Assembly: GCF_014205225.1 (NCBI RefSeq)
Contig: NZ_JACHNB010000001.1
Span: forward strand, 5,313,501 to 5,377,500
Source: Actinoplanes octamycinicus
Lineage (GTDB): Bacteria > Actinomycetota > Actinomycetes > Mycobacteriales > Micromonosporaceae
Direction of reading: 5' to 3'
DNA length: 64,000 nucleotides
This document shows, piece after piece, positions 52,128-60,473 of this stretch; the first letter of the stretch is position 1, and every line of letters starts with the position of its first letter. The notes beneath the pieces were generated by a model, which did not search any database, had not been told where the DNA came from, and saw only the letters and a list, made by a program, of their open reading frames with translations. Position numbers and translations under genes: made by a program.

Positions 52128-53573
52128 TCAGCCGTGGTGGTGGCCGGTGGCCAGGGTGCGGGAGACCTGGGACTCGGTGCCCGGCGCGACGACGACGAAC
52201 TGGCCCATCATGCCGCGGTCCTCGTGCCGCAGGATATGGCAGTGATACATGTACGGCATCGTCGCGTCGGTGTATTTCCCGAACGAGATGGAAAGCCGGA
52301 CCCGGGCCTTCTTCGGAATGAACACGGTGTCCTTCGGCCCGGCCTGATATTCCGGCGGCGGGGCGCCGTTGATGTCGAGAATGCGAAACGTCACGTCGTG
52401 GACATGGAAATTGTGCGCGTAGGTGGTGTTGTCGATCTCCCAGATCTCGTGGGCGCCGGCCGGCACCACCTCGTCGATCCGGGCCAGGTCCATGTCCCGG
52501 CCGTTGATCTCCGAGCCGCTCAGCGAGAACCGGCGGACCCGGGCGCCCGGCGGCACGACCGGTGGCGGCCCGCCGCCGAGCGCGGCCGGGATCGCCGGGG
52601 ACGGGGCGAGGCGACCGGCGGCGACGACGGTCAGCAGGTCGAAGTCCTCCTCCTCGATGTCGTTGGCCTGCCTCGCCGGCTCGCCGCGGCTGTCCATCAC
52701 GACCGTCTCGCCCGGGACGAAGGCGACGACGATCTCGGCCCGCTCACCCGGGCTGATCTTGACGCGGTCGGTGGTCACCGGGCGGGCCAGGGGACCGGAG
52801 TCGGTGGCGACCACCCGGAACGACCGGCCGTCGGCGAAACCGGCCCGGTACACCCGGGCGTTGGACGCGTTGAGCAGGCGGAACCGGACCAGCGAGGTGG
52901 TGGCCTCGAAACGCGCGCCGGCCGTGCCGTTGACCAGCACGGTGTCGCCGAGCATGCCGAACGTGCCACCGAACCCGCCGGTGGTGAACTCGCCGTCGCC
53001 GTCGAACGCCTTGTCCTGGACGATCAGCGGGATGTCGTCGACGCCGTACCGGGAGGGCAGCGGCGGGCCGGCCGGATCGTCGACCAGGAACAACCCGGCG
53101 ACACCGCGGTAGACGTGCATCGCGGTCCGGCCGTGCGGGTGCGGGTGGAACCACGAGGTCGTCGCGGGCTGGTCGACAGTCCACTCCGGTGTCCAGGTGG
53201 CCCCCGGCTCGATCATCTGATGCGGGCCGCCGTCCATCCGGGCCGGCAGGTACAGACCGTGCCAGTGCAGCGTGCTCGCCTCGGGCAGCCGGTTGGTGAC
53301 CGCGATCCGGACCCGGTCGCCGCGCCGCACCCGCACCACCGGCCCGAGATGCAGGCCGTTGATCCCCCAGGTGGCGGTGCTCCGCCCGGGAAGGATCTCG
53401 CTGCGGCCGGTCTGCAAGGTCAACGCGAACTGGCGGGCACCGTCCGGTCCGGTCGTCGCCGGCGCCTGATCCGGAATGCGGAGCCGATGGGAGAAAGTGG
53501 GTTTCCCGGTTCCGGAAGAACAGGCGCCGAGGGTGGCGAGGGCGGCCAGGGAAAGCAAGTCACGGCGTTTCAT
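52128..53573 (-). CDS. Multicopper oxidase (CueO/laccase-like), likely lipoprotein
   Basis: A 481-residue cupredoxin protein. The N-terminus MKRRDLLSLAALATLGACSS contains a lipobox (LGAC) and an RR pair, so it may be Tat-exported and lipid-anchored. Copper ligands: LHWHG, FHPHPHG, HNFHVH and HCHILRHEDRGMM, the full set for three copper centres. It would oxidise Cu(I), phenols or metals at the surface. It is divergent from the GH78 promoter region, with 100 bp between. The C-terminus ends in a His-rich TGHHHG. Confidence 0.92.
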   Translation of the reverse strand: MKRRDLLSLAALATLGACSSGTGKPTFSHRLRIPDQAPATTGPDGARQFALTLQTGRSEILPGRSTATWGINGLHLGPVVRVRRGDRVRIAVTNRLPEASTLHWHGLYLPARMDGGPHQMIEPGATWTPEWTVDQPATTSWFHPHPHGRTAMHVYRGVAGLFLVDDPAGPPLPSRYGVDDIPLIVQDKAFDGDGEFTTGGFGGTFGMLGDTVLVNGTAGARFEATTSLVRFRLLNASNARVYRAGFADGRSFRVVATDSGPLARPVTTDRVKISPGERAEIVVAFVPGETVVMDSRGEPARQANDIEEEDFDLLTVVAAGRLAPSPAIPAALGGGPPPVVPPGARVRRFSLSGSEINGRDMDLARIDEVVPAGAHEIWEIDNTTYAHNFHVHDVTFRILDINGAPPPEYQAGPKDTVFIPKKARVRLSISFGKYTDATMPYMYHCHILRHEDRGMMGQFVVVAPGTESQVSRTLATGHHHG

Positions 53574-53677
53574 GAAGCAAATTCTGGTGCGCCGGGAACC
53601 ATTCCGGATCCGTTGTTCTCCCGCATTCCCGACGCCGGTCGGTACCTCTCGCGAGGTATTCGCGCGGGCGGTGACCG

Positions 53678-54346
53678 CTACCGCGGATGTAGCCAGCCGG
53701 GCAGCGCGCGCCCCGACTCGTAGGCCCAGACGACCAGCTGGGCCCGGTCCCGCAGCCCGAGTTTGGTCAGGATCCGGCTGACGTGGGTCTTGGCGGTGGC
53801 ATGGCTGATCGCCAGCCGGCCGGCCACCTCCTCGTTGGACAGGCCCTGCGCCACCAGATCGGCGATCTCGGCCTCCCGGGAGGTGAGCGCGCCGAGATCC
53901 GGGGCCGGCGGCGGCACCCGCCGCACCGCCACCTCGGCGATCAGCCGCCGGGTGACCGAGGGCGCCAGCAGCGCCTCCCCGCCGGCGACCACCCGGACCG
54001 CGCGGATCAGGTCGGCCGGCTCGGCGTCCTTGAGCAGGAACCCGCTGGCGCCGGCACGGATCGCGGCGAACACGTTCTCGTCGGTCTCGTAGGTGGTCAG
54101 CATGATCACCTTCACCGCGGCCAGGTCCGGGTCCGCGCCGATCAGCCGGGTGGCCGCGAGCCCGTCCAGCACCGGCATCCGGATGTCCATCAGCACCACG
54201 TCCGGCCGCAGGTCGCGGCTCAGCGCCACGGCCCGCTCCCCGTTGTCGGCCTCACCGGACACGATCATGTCGGGCTCGCCGGACAGGATCGACCGGAAGC
54301 CGGCCCGCACCAGGGTCTGGTCGTCGGCGAGCAGCACCGAGATCAT
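53678..54346 (-). CDS. NarL/LuxR-family response regulator
   Basis: A 222-residue regulator. Receiver: LADDQTLVRAGF, phospho-Asp in VVLMDIRMPV, LLKDA. The C-terminal HTH is LTSREAEIADLVAQGLSNEEVAGRLAIS in segments. Its ATG overlaps the kinase stop by four bases. It likely partners the adjacent kinase; the target genes are unknown, though the multicopper oxidase gene is directly downstream. Confidence 0.93.
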   Translation of the reverse strand: MISVLLADDQTLVRAGFRSILSGEPDMIVSGEADNGERAVALSRDLRPDVVLMDIRMPVLDGLAATRLIGADPDLAAVKVIMLTTYETDENVFAAIRAGASGFLLKDAEPADLIRAVRVVAGGEALLAPSVTRRLIAEVAVRRVPPPAPDLGALTSREAEIADLVAQGLSNEEVAGRLAISHATAKTHVSRILTKLGLRDRAQLVVWAYESGRALPGWLHPR

Positions 54347-55608
54347 CGGGCGCCGCCGATCGGCAGCCGGGCGCGGACCCGGAACCCGCCGTCCGGGCGG
54401 GGGCCGGCGTCCACGGTGCCGCCCGCTGCCGCGGCCCGCTCGGCCATGCCCCGCAGCCCGGTGCCGTTGCTGCCGCCGCGTCCGGTGTCGCTGTTGCCGC
54501 CCTCGCCGCTGCCGCTGCCGCTGCCGCTACCGCCGCTGCCGCCGCTGCGTCCGCTGCCGATGTTGCCGCTGCTGTCGCTGTTGCTGCTGCCGCTGCTGCC
54601 GCTGCTGCTGTCGGCGTTGCCGCTGCCCCCGCTGCCTTCGCTGCTGTCGCCGCTGTTGCCGCGCAGACCGCTGCCGCCGGGGCGTCCGGCGGCCTCGGCC
54701 GCTGGCCCGCCGTCGTTCTCGACCAGCACCACGACTTCGTCACCGGTGCGGCTGATCGCCACCTCGGCGCTGGTGGCCGTAGCGTGCCGGACGGCGTTGG
54801 TCAGCGCCTCCTGCACGATCCGGTACGCGGTCGTCTCGACCGCGGCGGGCAACGCGGCCGGTCCCACGTCGACCCGAATCCGGACCGGCAACCCGGCGCT
54901 CTCCGTCCGCCGGACCAGCTCCGGCAGCCCGGCCAGCGTGTGACCGTCCCCGCGCAACACCCCGAGCACCGTCCGCAGCTCCGCCAGAGCCTCCTTGGAC
55001 GCCGCCCGGACCGCCTCCAGCGCCTCGAACGACTGCTCCGCCGACCGGGTGTGCAACGCCGCGCCCGCCTGCACGCTGATCAGCGACAGCTGGTGACCCA
55101 GGGAGTCGTGCAGGTCGCGGGCGATCCGCAGCCGCTCGTCCACTGCGGCCCGCTCCCGCGCCTCGGTCACCGCCCGGTCCCGGCCCCGCGCCACCTCGCC
55201 GGTCAGCACCGCCAGCGAGACGATCACGGAGACCCCGGCCGCCGCCGCGACCGCGTCCCGCCGGCCGGCGCCGAGCAGCCCGAACGCCGCCACGATGACG
55301 ACGGCGGCGGGAACCGACCAGCGCAGCCCGCGCCGGCGCCCCACCGTGTAGAGCGCGACGATGAAGGTGAGCGCCATCGCCGAGTCGGGGAAGCCGAGGG
55401 GGTAGTAGAGCAGCGCGGCCGCGCTCGCCACGGCCAGTGTCACGACGGGGAACCGGCGCCGCCAGAGCAGTGCGACCACCGCCGCGGCGATCAGCGCCCA
55501 GCCCCAAGGAGCCATCGGCCGGCTGCTGTTTTCGCTGGTCAGCGCCGTCGCGCCGGCCACCAGAGCGATGAGGCCGGCGACGCCCGCATCGATCGCCAGC
55601 ACCCGCAT
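54343..55608 (-). CDS. HisKA_3-type histidine kinase with Gly/Ser-rich insertion at the ATP lid
   Basis: A 421-residue kinase with about four membrane segments in residues 5-150. The phosphoacceptor helix has ARDLHDSLGHQLSLISVQAG. The HATPase domain has RIVQEALTNAVRHATATS (N box) and VVLVENDGG (G1). Immediately after, GGSGLRG is followed by 64 residues made almost only of Gly, Ser, Asn and Asp, then GTGLRGMAERAAAAGG, the G2 motif. The insertion therefore sits in the ATP lid and is flanked by a near copy of its own motif. At DNA level it is a run of GCN/CTG-like triplets. The neighbouring kinase in this window lacks it. Whether ATP binding tolerates it is unknown. Confidence 0.9.
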   Translation of the reverse strand: MRVLAIDAGVAGLIALVAGATALTSENSSRPMAPWGWALIAAAVVALLWRRRFPVVTLAVASAAALLYYPLGFPDSAMALTFIVALYTVGRRRGLRWSVPAAVVIVAAFGLLGAGRRDAVAAAAGVSVIVSLAVLTGEVARGRDRAVTEARERAAVDERLRIARDLHDSLGHQLSLISVQAGAALHTRSAEQSFEALEAVRAASKEALAELRTVLGVLRGDGHTLAGLPELVRRTESAGLPVRIRVDVGPAALPAAVETTAYRIVQEALTNAVRHATATSAEVAISRTGDEVVVLVENDGGPAAEAAGRPGGSGLRGNSGDSSEGSGGSGNADSSSGSSGSSNSDSSGNIGSGRSGGSGGSGSGSGSGEGGNSDTGRGGSNGTGLRGMAERAAAAGGTVDAGPRPDGGFRVRARLPIGGAR

Positions 55609-55670
55609 GCCCCCACCCTAGACGGGCGTCGCAGCTTCGAATCAGGTGAGCGGCGCTGTCGGGGTGCTGG

Positions 55671-55860
55671 ATTTTGGTCCGCGGTGGATTCGCTGTCCGG
55701 GTGGCGGGTCGGGGTTTGCCCTCGCTGTCCGTGGGGCGGGTTCTGGTTTGCGGTGGATTTGCTGTCCGTGGGGCGGGTTCTGGTTTGCGGTGGATCCGCT
55801 GTCCGTGGGGCGACTTTTTGTTTGCGGTGGAATCGCTGTCCGGGTGGCGCGCTACCTTTC
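55671..55860. repeat. Five-copy tandem repeat (37-bp unit) before the permease gene
   Basis: The unit GGTTTGCGGTGGATYYGCTGTCCGTGGGGCGGG recurs with its CTGTCCG at 55693, 55735, 55762, 55799 and 55836 (spacings 42, 27, 37, 37). The array ends about 30 bp before the permease start. It encodes nothing obvious and is not a CRISPR array, as the copies are adjacent with no unique spacers. Confidence 0.8.
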
Positions 55861-55890
55861 AACGCGGCCCGAGAGATGGGGGAGCCCCTG

Positions 55891-56874
55891 GTGAGCGTGT
55901 CAACGAGGAGCAAGCCGGAGCAGGACACTGGCATCGGCTCGCTCGAGGTGCTGGCCGGGGTGCTGGTCGCGCTGGTGCTGTTGCGCGGGCATCTGGCCGG
56001 GTTGTTGTCCGGCCCAGGCCTGCAGACGTGGGCGACGGTGTTCGTGTCGGTGCTGGTGCAGGCGGTGCCCTTCCTGGTGTTCGGGGTGGTGCTGTCCGCG
56101 GTGATCGCGGTGTTCGTGCCACGCGGTTTCTGGGCGCGGGCGCTGCCGAGTCATCCGGCCCTGGCCGTGCCCGCGGCCGGGATGGCCGGGGTGATCCTGC
56201 CCGGCTGCGAGTGCGGCAGCGTCCCGATCGCCGGGTCTCTGATCCGGCGCGGCGTCACCCCGGCAGCGGCGCTGGCCTTCCTGCTCGCCGCCCCGGCGAT
56301 CAACCCGATCGTGCTGACCGCCACCGTGATCGCCTTCCCCGGCCAGCCACAGATGGCCGTCGCCCGCGGCCTGGCCAGCCTGGTCGTCGCCGTCGTGATG
56401 GGCTGGCTCTGGCTGCGCCTGGGGCGCCCCGAGTGGATCCGGCTGCCGCACCGGCCCGACCTCGACGACACCTCCAAGGCCCGGGCGTTCTGGGCCGCCT
56501 GCCGCCACGACGTCATGCACGCCGGCGGCTTCCTGGTCCTCGGCGCCGCCGCCGCAGCCACCATCAACGTGGTCATCCCCGCCGCCTGGCTGCAAACCCT
56601 CGCCGACAACCCGATCATCTCCATCATCGCCCTGGCCACCTTGGCCGTCCTGCTGTCGATCTGCAGCGAGGCCGACGCGTTCGTGGCCGCGTCCCTGACC
56701 CAGTTCTCCCTGACGTCCCGCCTGGTCTTCCTGGTCGTCGGCCCGATGGTCGACCTCAAACTGATCTCCATGCAGACCGGCGTCTTCGGCCGCCGCTTCG
56801 CCGCCCGCTTCGCCCCCACAACTTTCCTCGCGGCCATCCTGCTCGGCACCGCCTTCGGGTTGGTCCTCCTATGA
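55891..56874 (+). CDS. DUF318-type permease (metal or small-molecule transporter)
   Basis: The start is taken at GTG 55891, 6 bp after GGGGGAG; an ATG at 55876 lies inside that site. The 327-residue product has eight to ten hydrophobic segments and the family signature GVILPGCECGSVPIAGSLIRRG with PAINPIVL. DUF318 permeases are usually encoded next to TIGR03943 proteins and are thought to form a two-component transport system. Its TGA overlaps the ATG of the repeat-protein gene (ATGA). Confidence 0.88.
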   Translation: MSVSTRSKPEQDTGIGSLEVLAGVLVALVLLRGHLAGLLSGPGLQTWATVFVSVLVQAVPFLVFGVVLSAVIAVFVPRGFWARALPSHPALAVPAAGMAGVILPGCECGSVPIAGSLIRRGVTPAAALAFLLAAPAINPIVLTATVIAFPGQPQMAVARGLASLVVAVVMGWLWLRLGRPEWIRLPHRPDLDDTSKARAFWAACRHDVMHAGGFLVLGAAAAATINVVIPAAWLQTLADNPIISIIALATLAVLLSICSEADAFVAASLTQFSLTSRLVFLVVGPMVDLKLISMQTGVFGRRFAARFAPTTFLAAILLGTAFGLVLL

Positions 56875-57458
56875 GCCCCATGACCCTCGCCACACCCGCC
56901 ACACCCGCCACACCCGCCACACCCGCCACACCCGCCACACCCGCCGCACCGGCGGCACCCGCAGCACCCGCAGCACCGGCAGCACCGGCCGCACCGGCTG
57001 CAGCCGCACCGGCCGCACCGGCCGCAGCGGCACCGGCGGCACCGGCCGCACCGGCGGCACCGGCCATACCCGCCGCAGTTGCCACACCGGCCGCACCGGC
57101 CACACCAGCCACACCGGCAATATCCGCCACAGCGGCCACAGCCACACCCGCCGCCGCTGCACCGGCCACACCGGCCACACCGGCACCACCGGCAACACCG
57201 GCCACACGGGCCATACCCGCCACATGCGGCACGGCCCGACACCGTCCGCAGGATGGCGCTGCCGATGACTGCGCGGTCCGCCTACTCGCAGCCGTGCCCG
57301 TTCCGGCCGCGCCTGCCTCAGTTCGGCGGCGCCTTCGGCCGGGTGTTGCCGTGAGTCGCGCGGTCCGGCATGTCTCGGTCTTGGTCGTCGCCGCGTCTGT
57401 CTCGGCCTTAGTCGTCGCCGCGGCCCTGTCTGACGGCGTTTTCGAGGTGTTGCTGTGA
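56871..57458 (+). CDS. Ala-Thr-Pro low-complexity protein with C-terminal TM helix, coupled to transporter genes
   Basis: A 195-residue protein. Residues about 6-125 consist nearly wholly of ATP, AAP and APA triplets (9-bp unit GCCACACCC repeated at the start), a region that is then GC-rich but ordered. The C-terminus has a basic loop (SVRRRLRPGVAVSRAVRHV) and a 20-residue hydrophobic helix (167-186). It starts by ATGA overlap with the permease and ends by GTGA overlap with the TIGR03943 gene, strong evidence for translation in frame. No family is known. Possibly a membrane-anchored Pro-rich stalk associated with the transporter. An expansion of a shorter linking gene is the simplest origin. 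Confidence 0.65.
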   Translation: MSPMTLATPATPATPATPATPATPAAPAAPAAPAAPAAPAAPAAAAPAAPAAAAPAAPAAPAAPAIPAAVATPAAPATPATPAISATAATATPAAAAPATPATPAPPATPATRAIPATCGTARHRPQDGAADDCAVRLLAAVPVPAAPASVRRRLRPGVAVSRAVRHVSVLVVAASVSALVVAAALSDGVFEVLL

Positions 57459-58360
57459 GCCGGATGACCCAGGCAGTGATCATGCTGCTGTTCGGCGGCG
57501 CCATCATCAAGGCGACCGTCACCGACGTCTTTCTCCGCTACGTCAAGGAAGGTCTGCGACCGTTCCTCCTGCTGGCGGGCATTGTCTTGGTCGCAGCCGC
57601 AGTCATGACCATCTGGTATGACCTCCGCGCCCTGCGCACCGCCCCCAAGACGAAAGCCCCCAGCCGCCGCAGCCAGCGGCCCAACGTCACTGTGCCCGGC
57701 GGTGACCCCACACGTGACGGCGGCACCAATGGAGGCGGTCCTGGTCATGGCGGCGAACCGGGCCCTGTCGGCGAACCGCGTCATGACGGCGAGCAGGAAA
57801 TTGGCGGCGGTTCTGGTCGTGGCGGCGGTTTCGGGGACGGGCACGATGATGGCCACGGGCATGCGCACCACGAGCCTCGGGTCGGCTGGTTGCTTCTGCT
57901 GCCGGTGCTCGGCTTGTTGTTGATTTCGCCGCCGGCGCTGGGGTCGTTCGCGGCTGGGCAGGCGGGTAGTGTCGGGCCGGCCGCGGCCTCGGACTATCCG
58001 CCGCTGCCGGCCGGCGACCCGGTCGAGGTGAGCCTGCTCGACTACGCCTCGCGGGCGGTCTTCGACGGCGGCAAGAGCCTGGCCGGGCGCAACGTGAAGC
58101 TGACCGGCTTCATCACCCCGGGCCCGGACGGCAAACCGATGCTGGCCCGGATGGTCCTCACTTGCTGCGCCGCCGACGGCCGCCCGATCAAGATCGGTCT
58201 CACCGGCGCACCGATCGACGCCCCCGCAGACGCCTGGGTCCAGGTGATCGGCGTCTACAGCACCCAGATCGGCACCGACCCGGTCAACCAGGCCCAGGTC
58301 GCCTTCTTCGACGTCCATTCCTGGCAGGAGATCGAGGAGCCGAAGCAGCCCTACGCCTGA
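57455..58360 (+). CDS. TIGR03943-family permease partner subunit
   Basis: A 301-residue protein from GTG 57455. It has two TM helices at the N-terminus, a Gly/His-rich linker (about 70-145, with GHDDGHGHAHHEP), a third TM (VGWLLLLPVLGLLLIS) and a C-terminal periplasmic-type domain with VLTCCAADGRP (a conserved Cys pair) and VQVIGVYS. TIGR03943 proteins occur with DUF318 permeases. The His-rich linker may bind metal. The stop is followed by a 240-bp gap. Confidence 0.85.
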   Translation: MSRMTQAVIMLLFGGAIIKATVTDVFLRYVKEGLRPFLLLAGIVLVAAAVMTIWYDLRALRTAPKTKAPSRRSQRPNVTVPGGDPTRDGGTNGGGPGHGGEPGPVGEPRHDGEQEIGGGSGRGGGFGDGHDDGHGHAHHEPRVGWLLLLPVLGLLLISPPALGSFAAGQAGSVGPAAASDYPPLPAGDPVEVSLLDYASRAVFDGGKSLAGRNVKLTGFITPGPDGKPMLARMVLTCCAADGRPIKIGLTGAPIDAPADAWVQVIGVYSTQIGTDPVNQAQVAFFDVHSWQEIEEPKQPYA

Positions 58361-58601
58361 CCATCCTGTCCCCAGCCGACCAGCCACGCCGCTGACTGAG
58401 TCGCGCCGCCAGCAGGTCGCGCTGTTGTTCGGTCGCGCTCGCCGTCGACCATTGCCGGGTCGTCGGCTATTGCTGGGCCGTCCGGCACTGCTGGGCCGTC
58501 GGCTGGCGGGTCGTGGGGGCTGGCGAAGCCGCCGCCCGCGACCTGCTCGCCAGCGCTCCGGACAGCTGACCGGTATCGCGCGTAGTCCTGCCCGGGAGGG
58601 G
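58361..58601. other. Intergenic gap, no gene seen
   Basis: This 241-bp stretch between convergent genes has short degenerate repeats of CTGCTGGGCCGTC (58471-58505) but no credible frame, promoter or perfect hairpin. Confidence 0.5.
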
Positions 58602-60092
58602 TCAGATGGTTCGGAGGTCGAGGGAGTTGCGGATGAAGGAGGACTGGTCGCCGGTGGACCACCAGAGGACGCCGGCTCGGTATGTGATGTTGCCGGCATC
58701 CGGGCTGACCAGGATTGTCTGGCGGGTTTTCAGGTCGTGGATCAGGAGTTCCTGGTTGCCGCTCAGTTCGGACTGGGGGCCGACTCGGGCAAGTACCTCG
58801 AAGCGATCCAGGACGGCTACGTCGGTGATGGCGGTGGCTACCGTGCCTTCGGCTACCTTGCGGCGGGCGGAGCCGTCCGGGTGGGACAGCTCCATGCGGG
58901 AGTAACCGTCCGCGTTGAGAGAGACCATCTGGCACCAGGCTGGGCTGCAGGCGGTGACGGTTCGGTCGGCTGACGGGACGGCGATGCGCTGGCCCGTCGC
59001 GAGGTTGCGCAGCGTGGTGGCGCCGCGGGCGGAGGTCTGGCCGTCGACCGCCCAGGGCCAGGCGGACAGGGCCCAGGTGCCCGGTGATCGGGTGACGTTG
59101 ACCTTGCCGCCGGCCAGCGGCACCGAGCGGAACTCGGTCTGATCCCCGAAACCGCTGGCCACCCAGTGCACCGCGCCGTCCGCGATCACCAGGTCGTATT
59201 GCGAGTCGTAGAACTGCATCGCACCGACATCGGCGGTCACCATGCGGGCCGGCTGCCGCAGCCCGCCGGTCCACAACTGCTGCTTCCCATCAACACTCTC
59301 CACCCAGACCAGACTGTCCCCAGCGCCGCTGCTCGCCGCCGCGCCGGTGGTGGGCGCGGCGCCGACGCCAGGCACCGAGCCACCGCTCGGGCTCGTGGCA
59401 GCCCCGGTGCTGGAGCTGGGTGCCGGGTCGAGGCTGGGGCTCGTGGCGGACCCGGTGTTGGAGCTACGCGCCGGTTCAGGGCTCGCGCTCGTGGCAAACC
59501 CGGTCTTGGAGCTGGGCGCCGGTTCAGGGCTGGGGCTCGTGGTGGACCCGATGCTGGAGTCCCGTGCCTGGTCGGGGCCTGAATCCGTGGCGGACCCGGA
59601 GCTGGAGCCGGGCGCCGAGTGGCGGCTTGCGCCTGTGCTGGCGTCGGCGCTGGTGCTCGTGCCGGAGATTGCGGCGCTGGTGCTTGTGCCGGAAGTTGCG
59701 ACGGCGCTGGTGCTCGGGGCGGGGATGGCGGCGGGGGTGGGGTTGACGCTGGTCAGGGCGGCGAAGGGGGCTCGGTCTTTGGCGGGCACCTTGCGTAGTT
59801 CGCGGATGGTGCCGTCGGCCTGGCGGAGGATCAGGCGCAGAGTGTGGCCGTCCGGGCTCTGGACGGTGCCGGCTGAGGTCTTCGCGTCGAGAAAGAGGGC
59901 GGGGGAGTACTCGCTGCCGTCCGGCAGCTTCGACGGGACGCTGCCGCGCTGCGCCTGCGGCCAGGTGGCGGCCAGGGGGAGTGGTTGCGGCTCGCCGGAC
60001 TGTGCGGGCGCGCCGAAGAGCAGGGCCGCGCCTGCGGCGAGCGCCACACCCAGACCCGTCAGCGTACGAAATAGGTGTCCACGCTCCGGCAC
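58602..60092 (-). CDS. Secreted repeat-containing hypothetical protein with beta-propeller-like C-terminus
   Basis: A 496-residue protein, GTG start at 60092, with a signal-like N-terminus (residues 8-31). Residues about 115-270 are a Ser/Thr/Pro/Ala-rich low-complexity linker that contains at least three 16-residue repeats of the form SS(K/N/S)TGxATSxSPEPA. The following part has short beta strands with WVESVDGKQQLW, VHWVASGFGDQTEF and CSPAWCQMVS, as in irregular beta-propellers. A G-rich 22-bp tandem repeat lies upstream. No enzyme motif seen. Confidence 0.65.
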   Translation of the reverse strand: MPERGHLFRTLTGLGVALAAGAALLFGAPAQSGEPQPLPLAATWPQAQRGSVPSKLPDGSEYSPALFLDAKTSAGTVQSPDGHTLRLILRQADGTIRELRKVPAKDRAPFAALTSVNPTPAAIPAPSTSAVATSGTSTSAAISGTSTSADASTGASRHSAPGSSSGSATDSGPDQARDSSIGSTTSPSPEPAPSSKTGFATSASPEPARSSNTGSATSPSLDPAPSSSTGAATSPSGGSVPGVGAAPTTGAAASSGAGDSLVWVESVDGKQQLWTGGLRQPARMVTADVGAMQFYDSQYDLVIADGAVHWVASGFGDQTEFRSVPLAGGKVNVTRSPGTWALSAWPWAVDGQTSARGATTLRNLATGQRIAVPSADRTVTACSPAWCQMVSLNADGYSRMELSHPDGSARRKVAEGTVATAITDVAVLDRFEVLARVGPQSELSGNQELLIHDLKTRQTILVSPDAGNITYRAGVLWWSTGDQSSFIRNSLDLRTI

Positions 60093-60283
60093 CCCGCGAT
60101 GCTAACGCGCTTCCCCGCTACGGCCACCTGCCCTGCACCCACACCCACCCTGGCCGGCGAGGGATGCGACGCGTTCGGGCCAGGGCTGGGGCGGTGGGCG
60201 TCCCCGTTCGGGCGGGGATGGGGGCGGTGAGGGTCCGCAGCCGAGCGAGGGTGAGTCGGCTGGTGGGTGGTGGCTCGCGGCGA

Positions 60284-60432
60284 TGGCTGGGTGGGGAGAT
60301 GGCGCGGGGTGGGTGGGGAGATGGCGCGGGTTGGGTGGGGAGACGGCGCGGGTTGGGTGGGGAGACGGCGCGGGGTGGGTGGGGAGATAGCCGGGGGATG
60401 GCCGGGGAGGCGGCGCGGGGTGGGGGAGAGGG
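60284..60432. repeat. 22-bp G-rich tandem repeat array
   Basis: The unit GGGTGGGTGGGGAGATGGCGCG (TGGGTGGGGAGA core at 60288, 60310, 60332, 60354 and 60376, exactly 22 bp apart) is followed by a degenerate sixth copy. The surrounding 60093-60473 gap (381 bp) holds no gene. The runs of three and four G could form G-quadruplexes on the plus strand. It lies between the RtcB stop and the start of the secreted repeat protein, both minus-strand. Confidence 0.85.
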
Positions 60433-60473
60433 AGGGGGACGGCGGGGCGGCGGGCGTACGCGAAGGGGTTTGG

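Noticed and set aside
55671..55860. CRISPR array possibility at the tandem repeats (also at 60284-60432).
   Set aside because: Repeats are directly adjacent without unique spacers and no cas genes are in the window.
56151..57242. Long minus-strand frame very rich in Cys and Gly opposite the ATP-repeat gene.
   Set aside because: It is the antisense of the GCC/CCG triplets of the coupled plus-strand gene and runs into the permease; the plus-strand frame has overlap-coupled ends, the minus frame has none.
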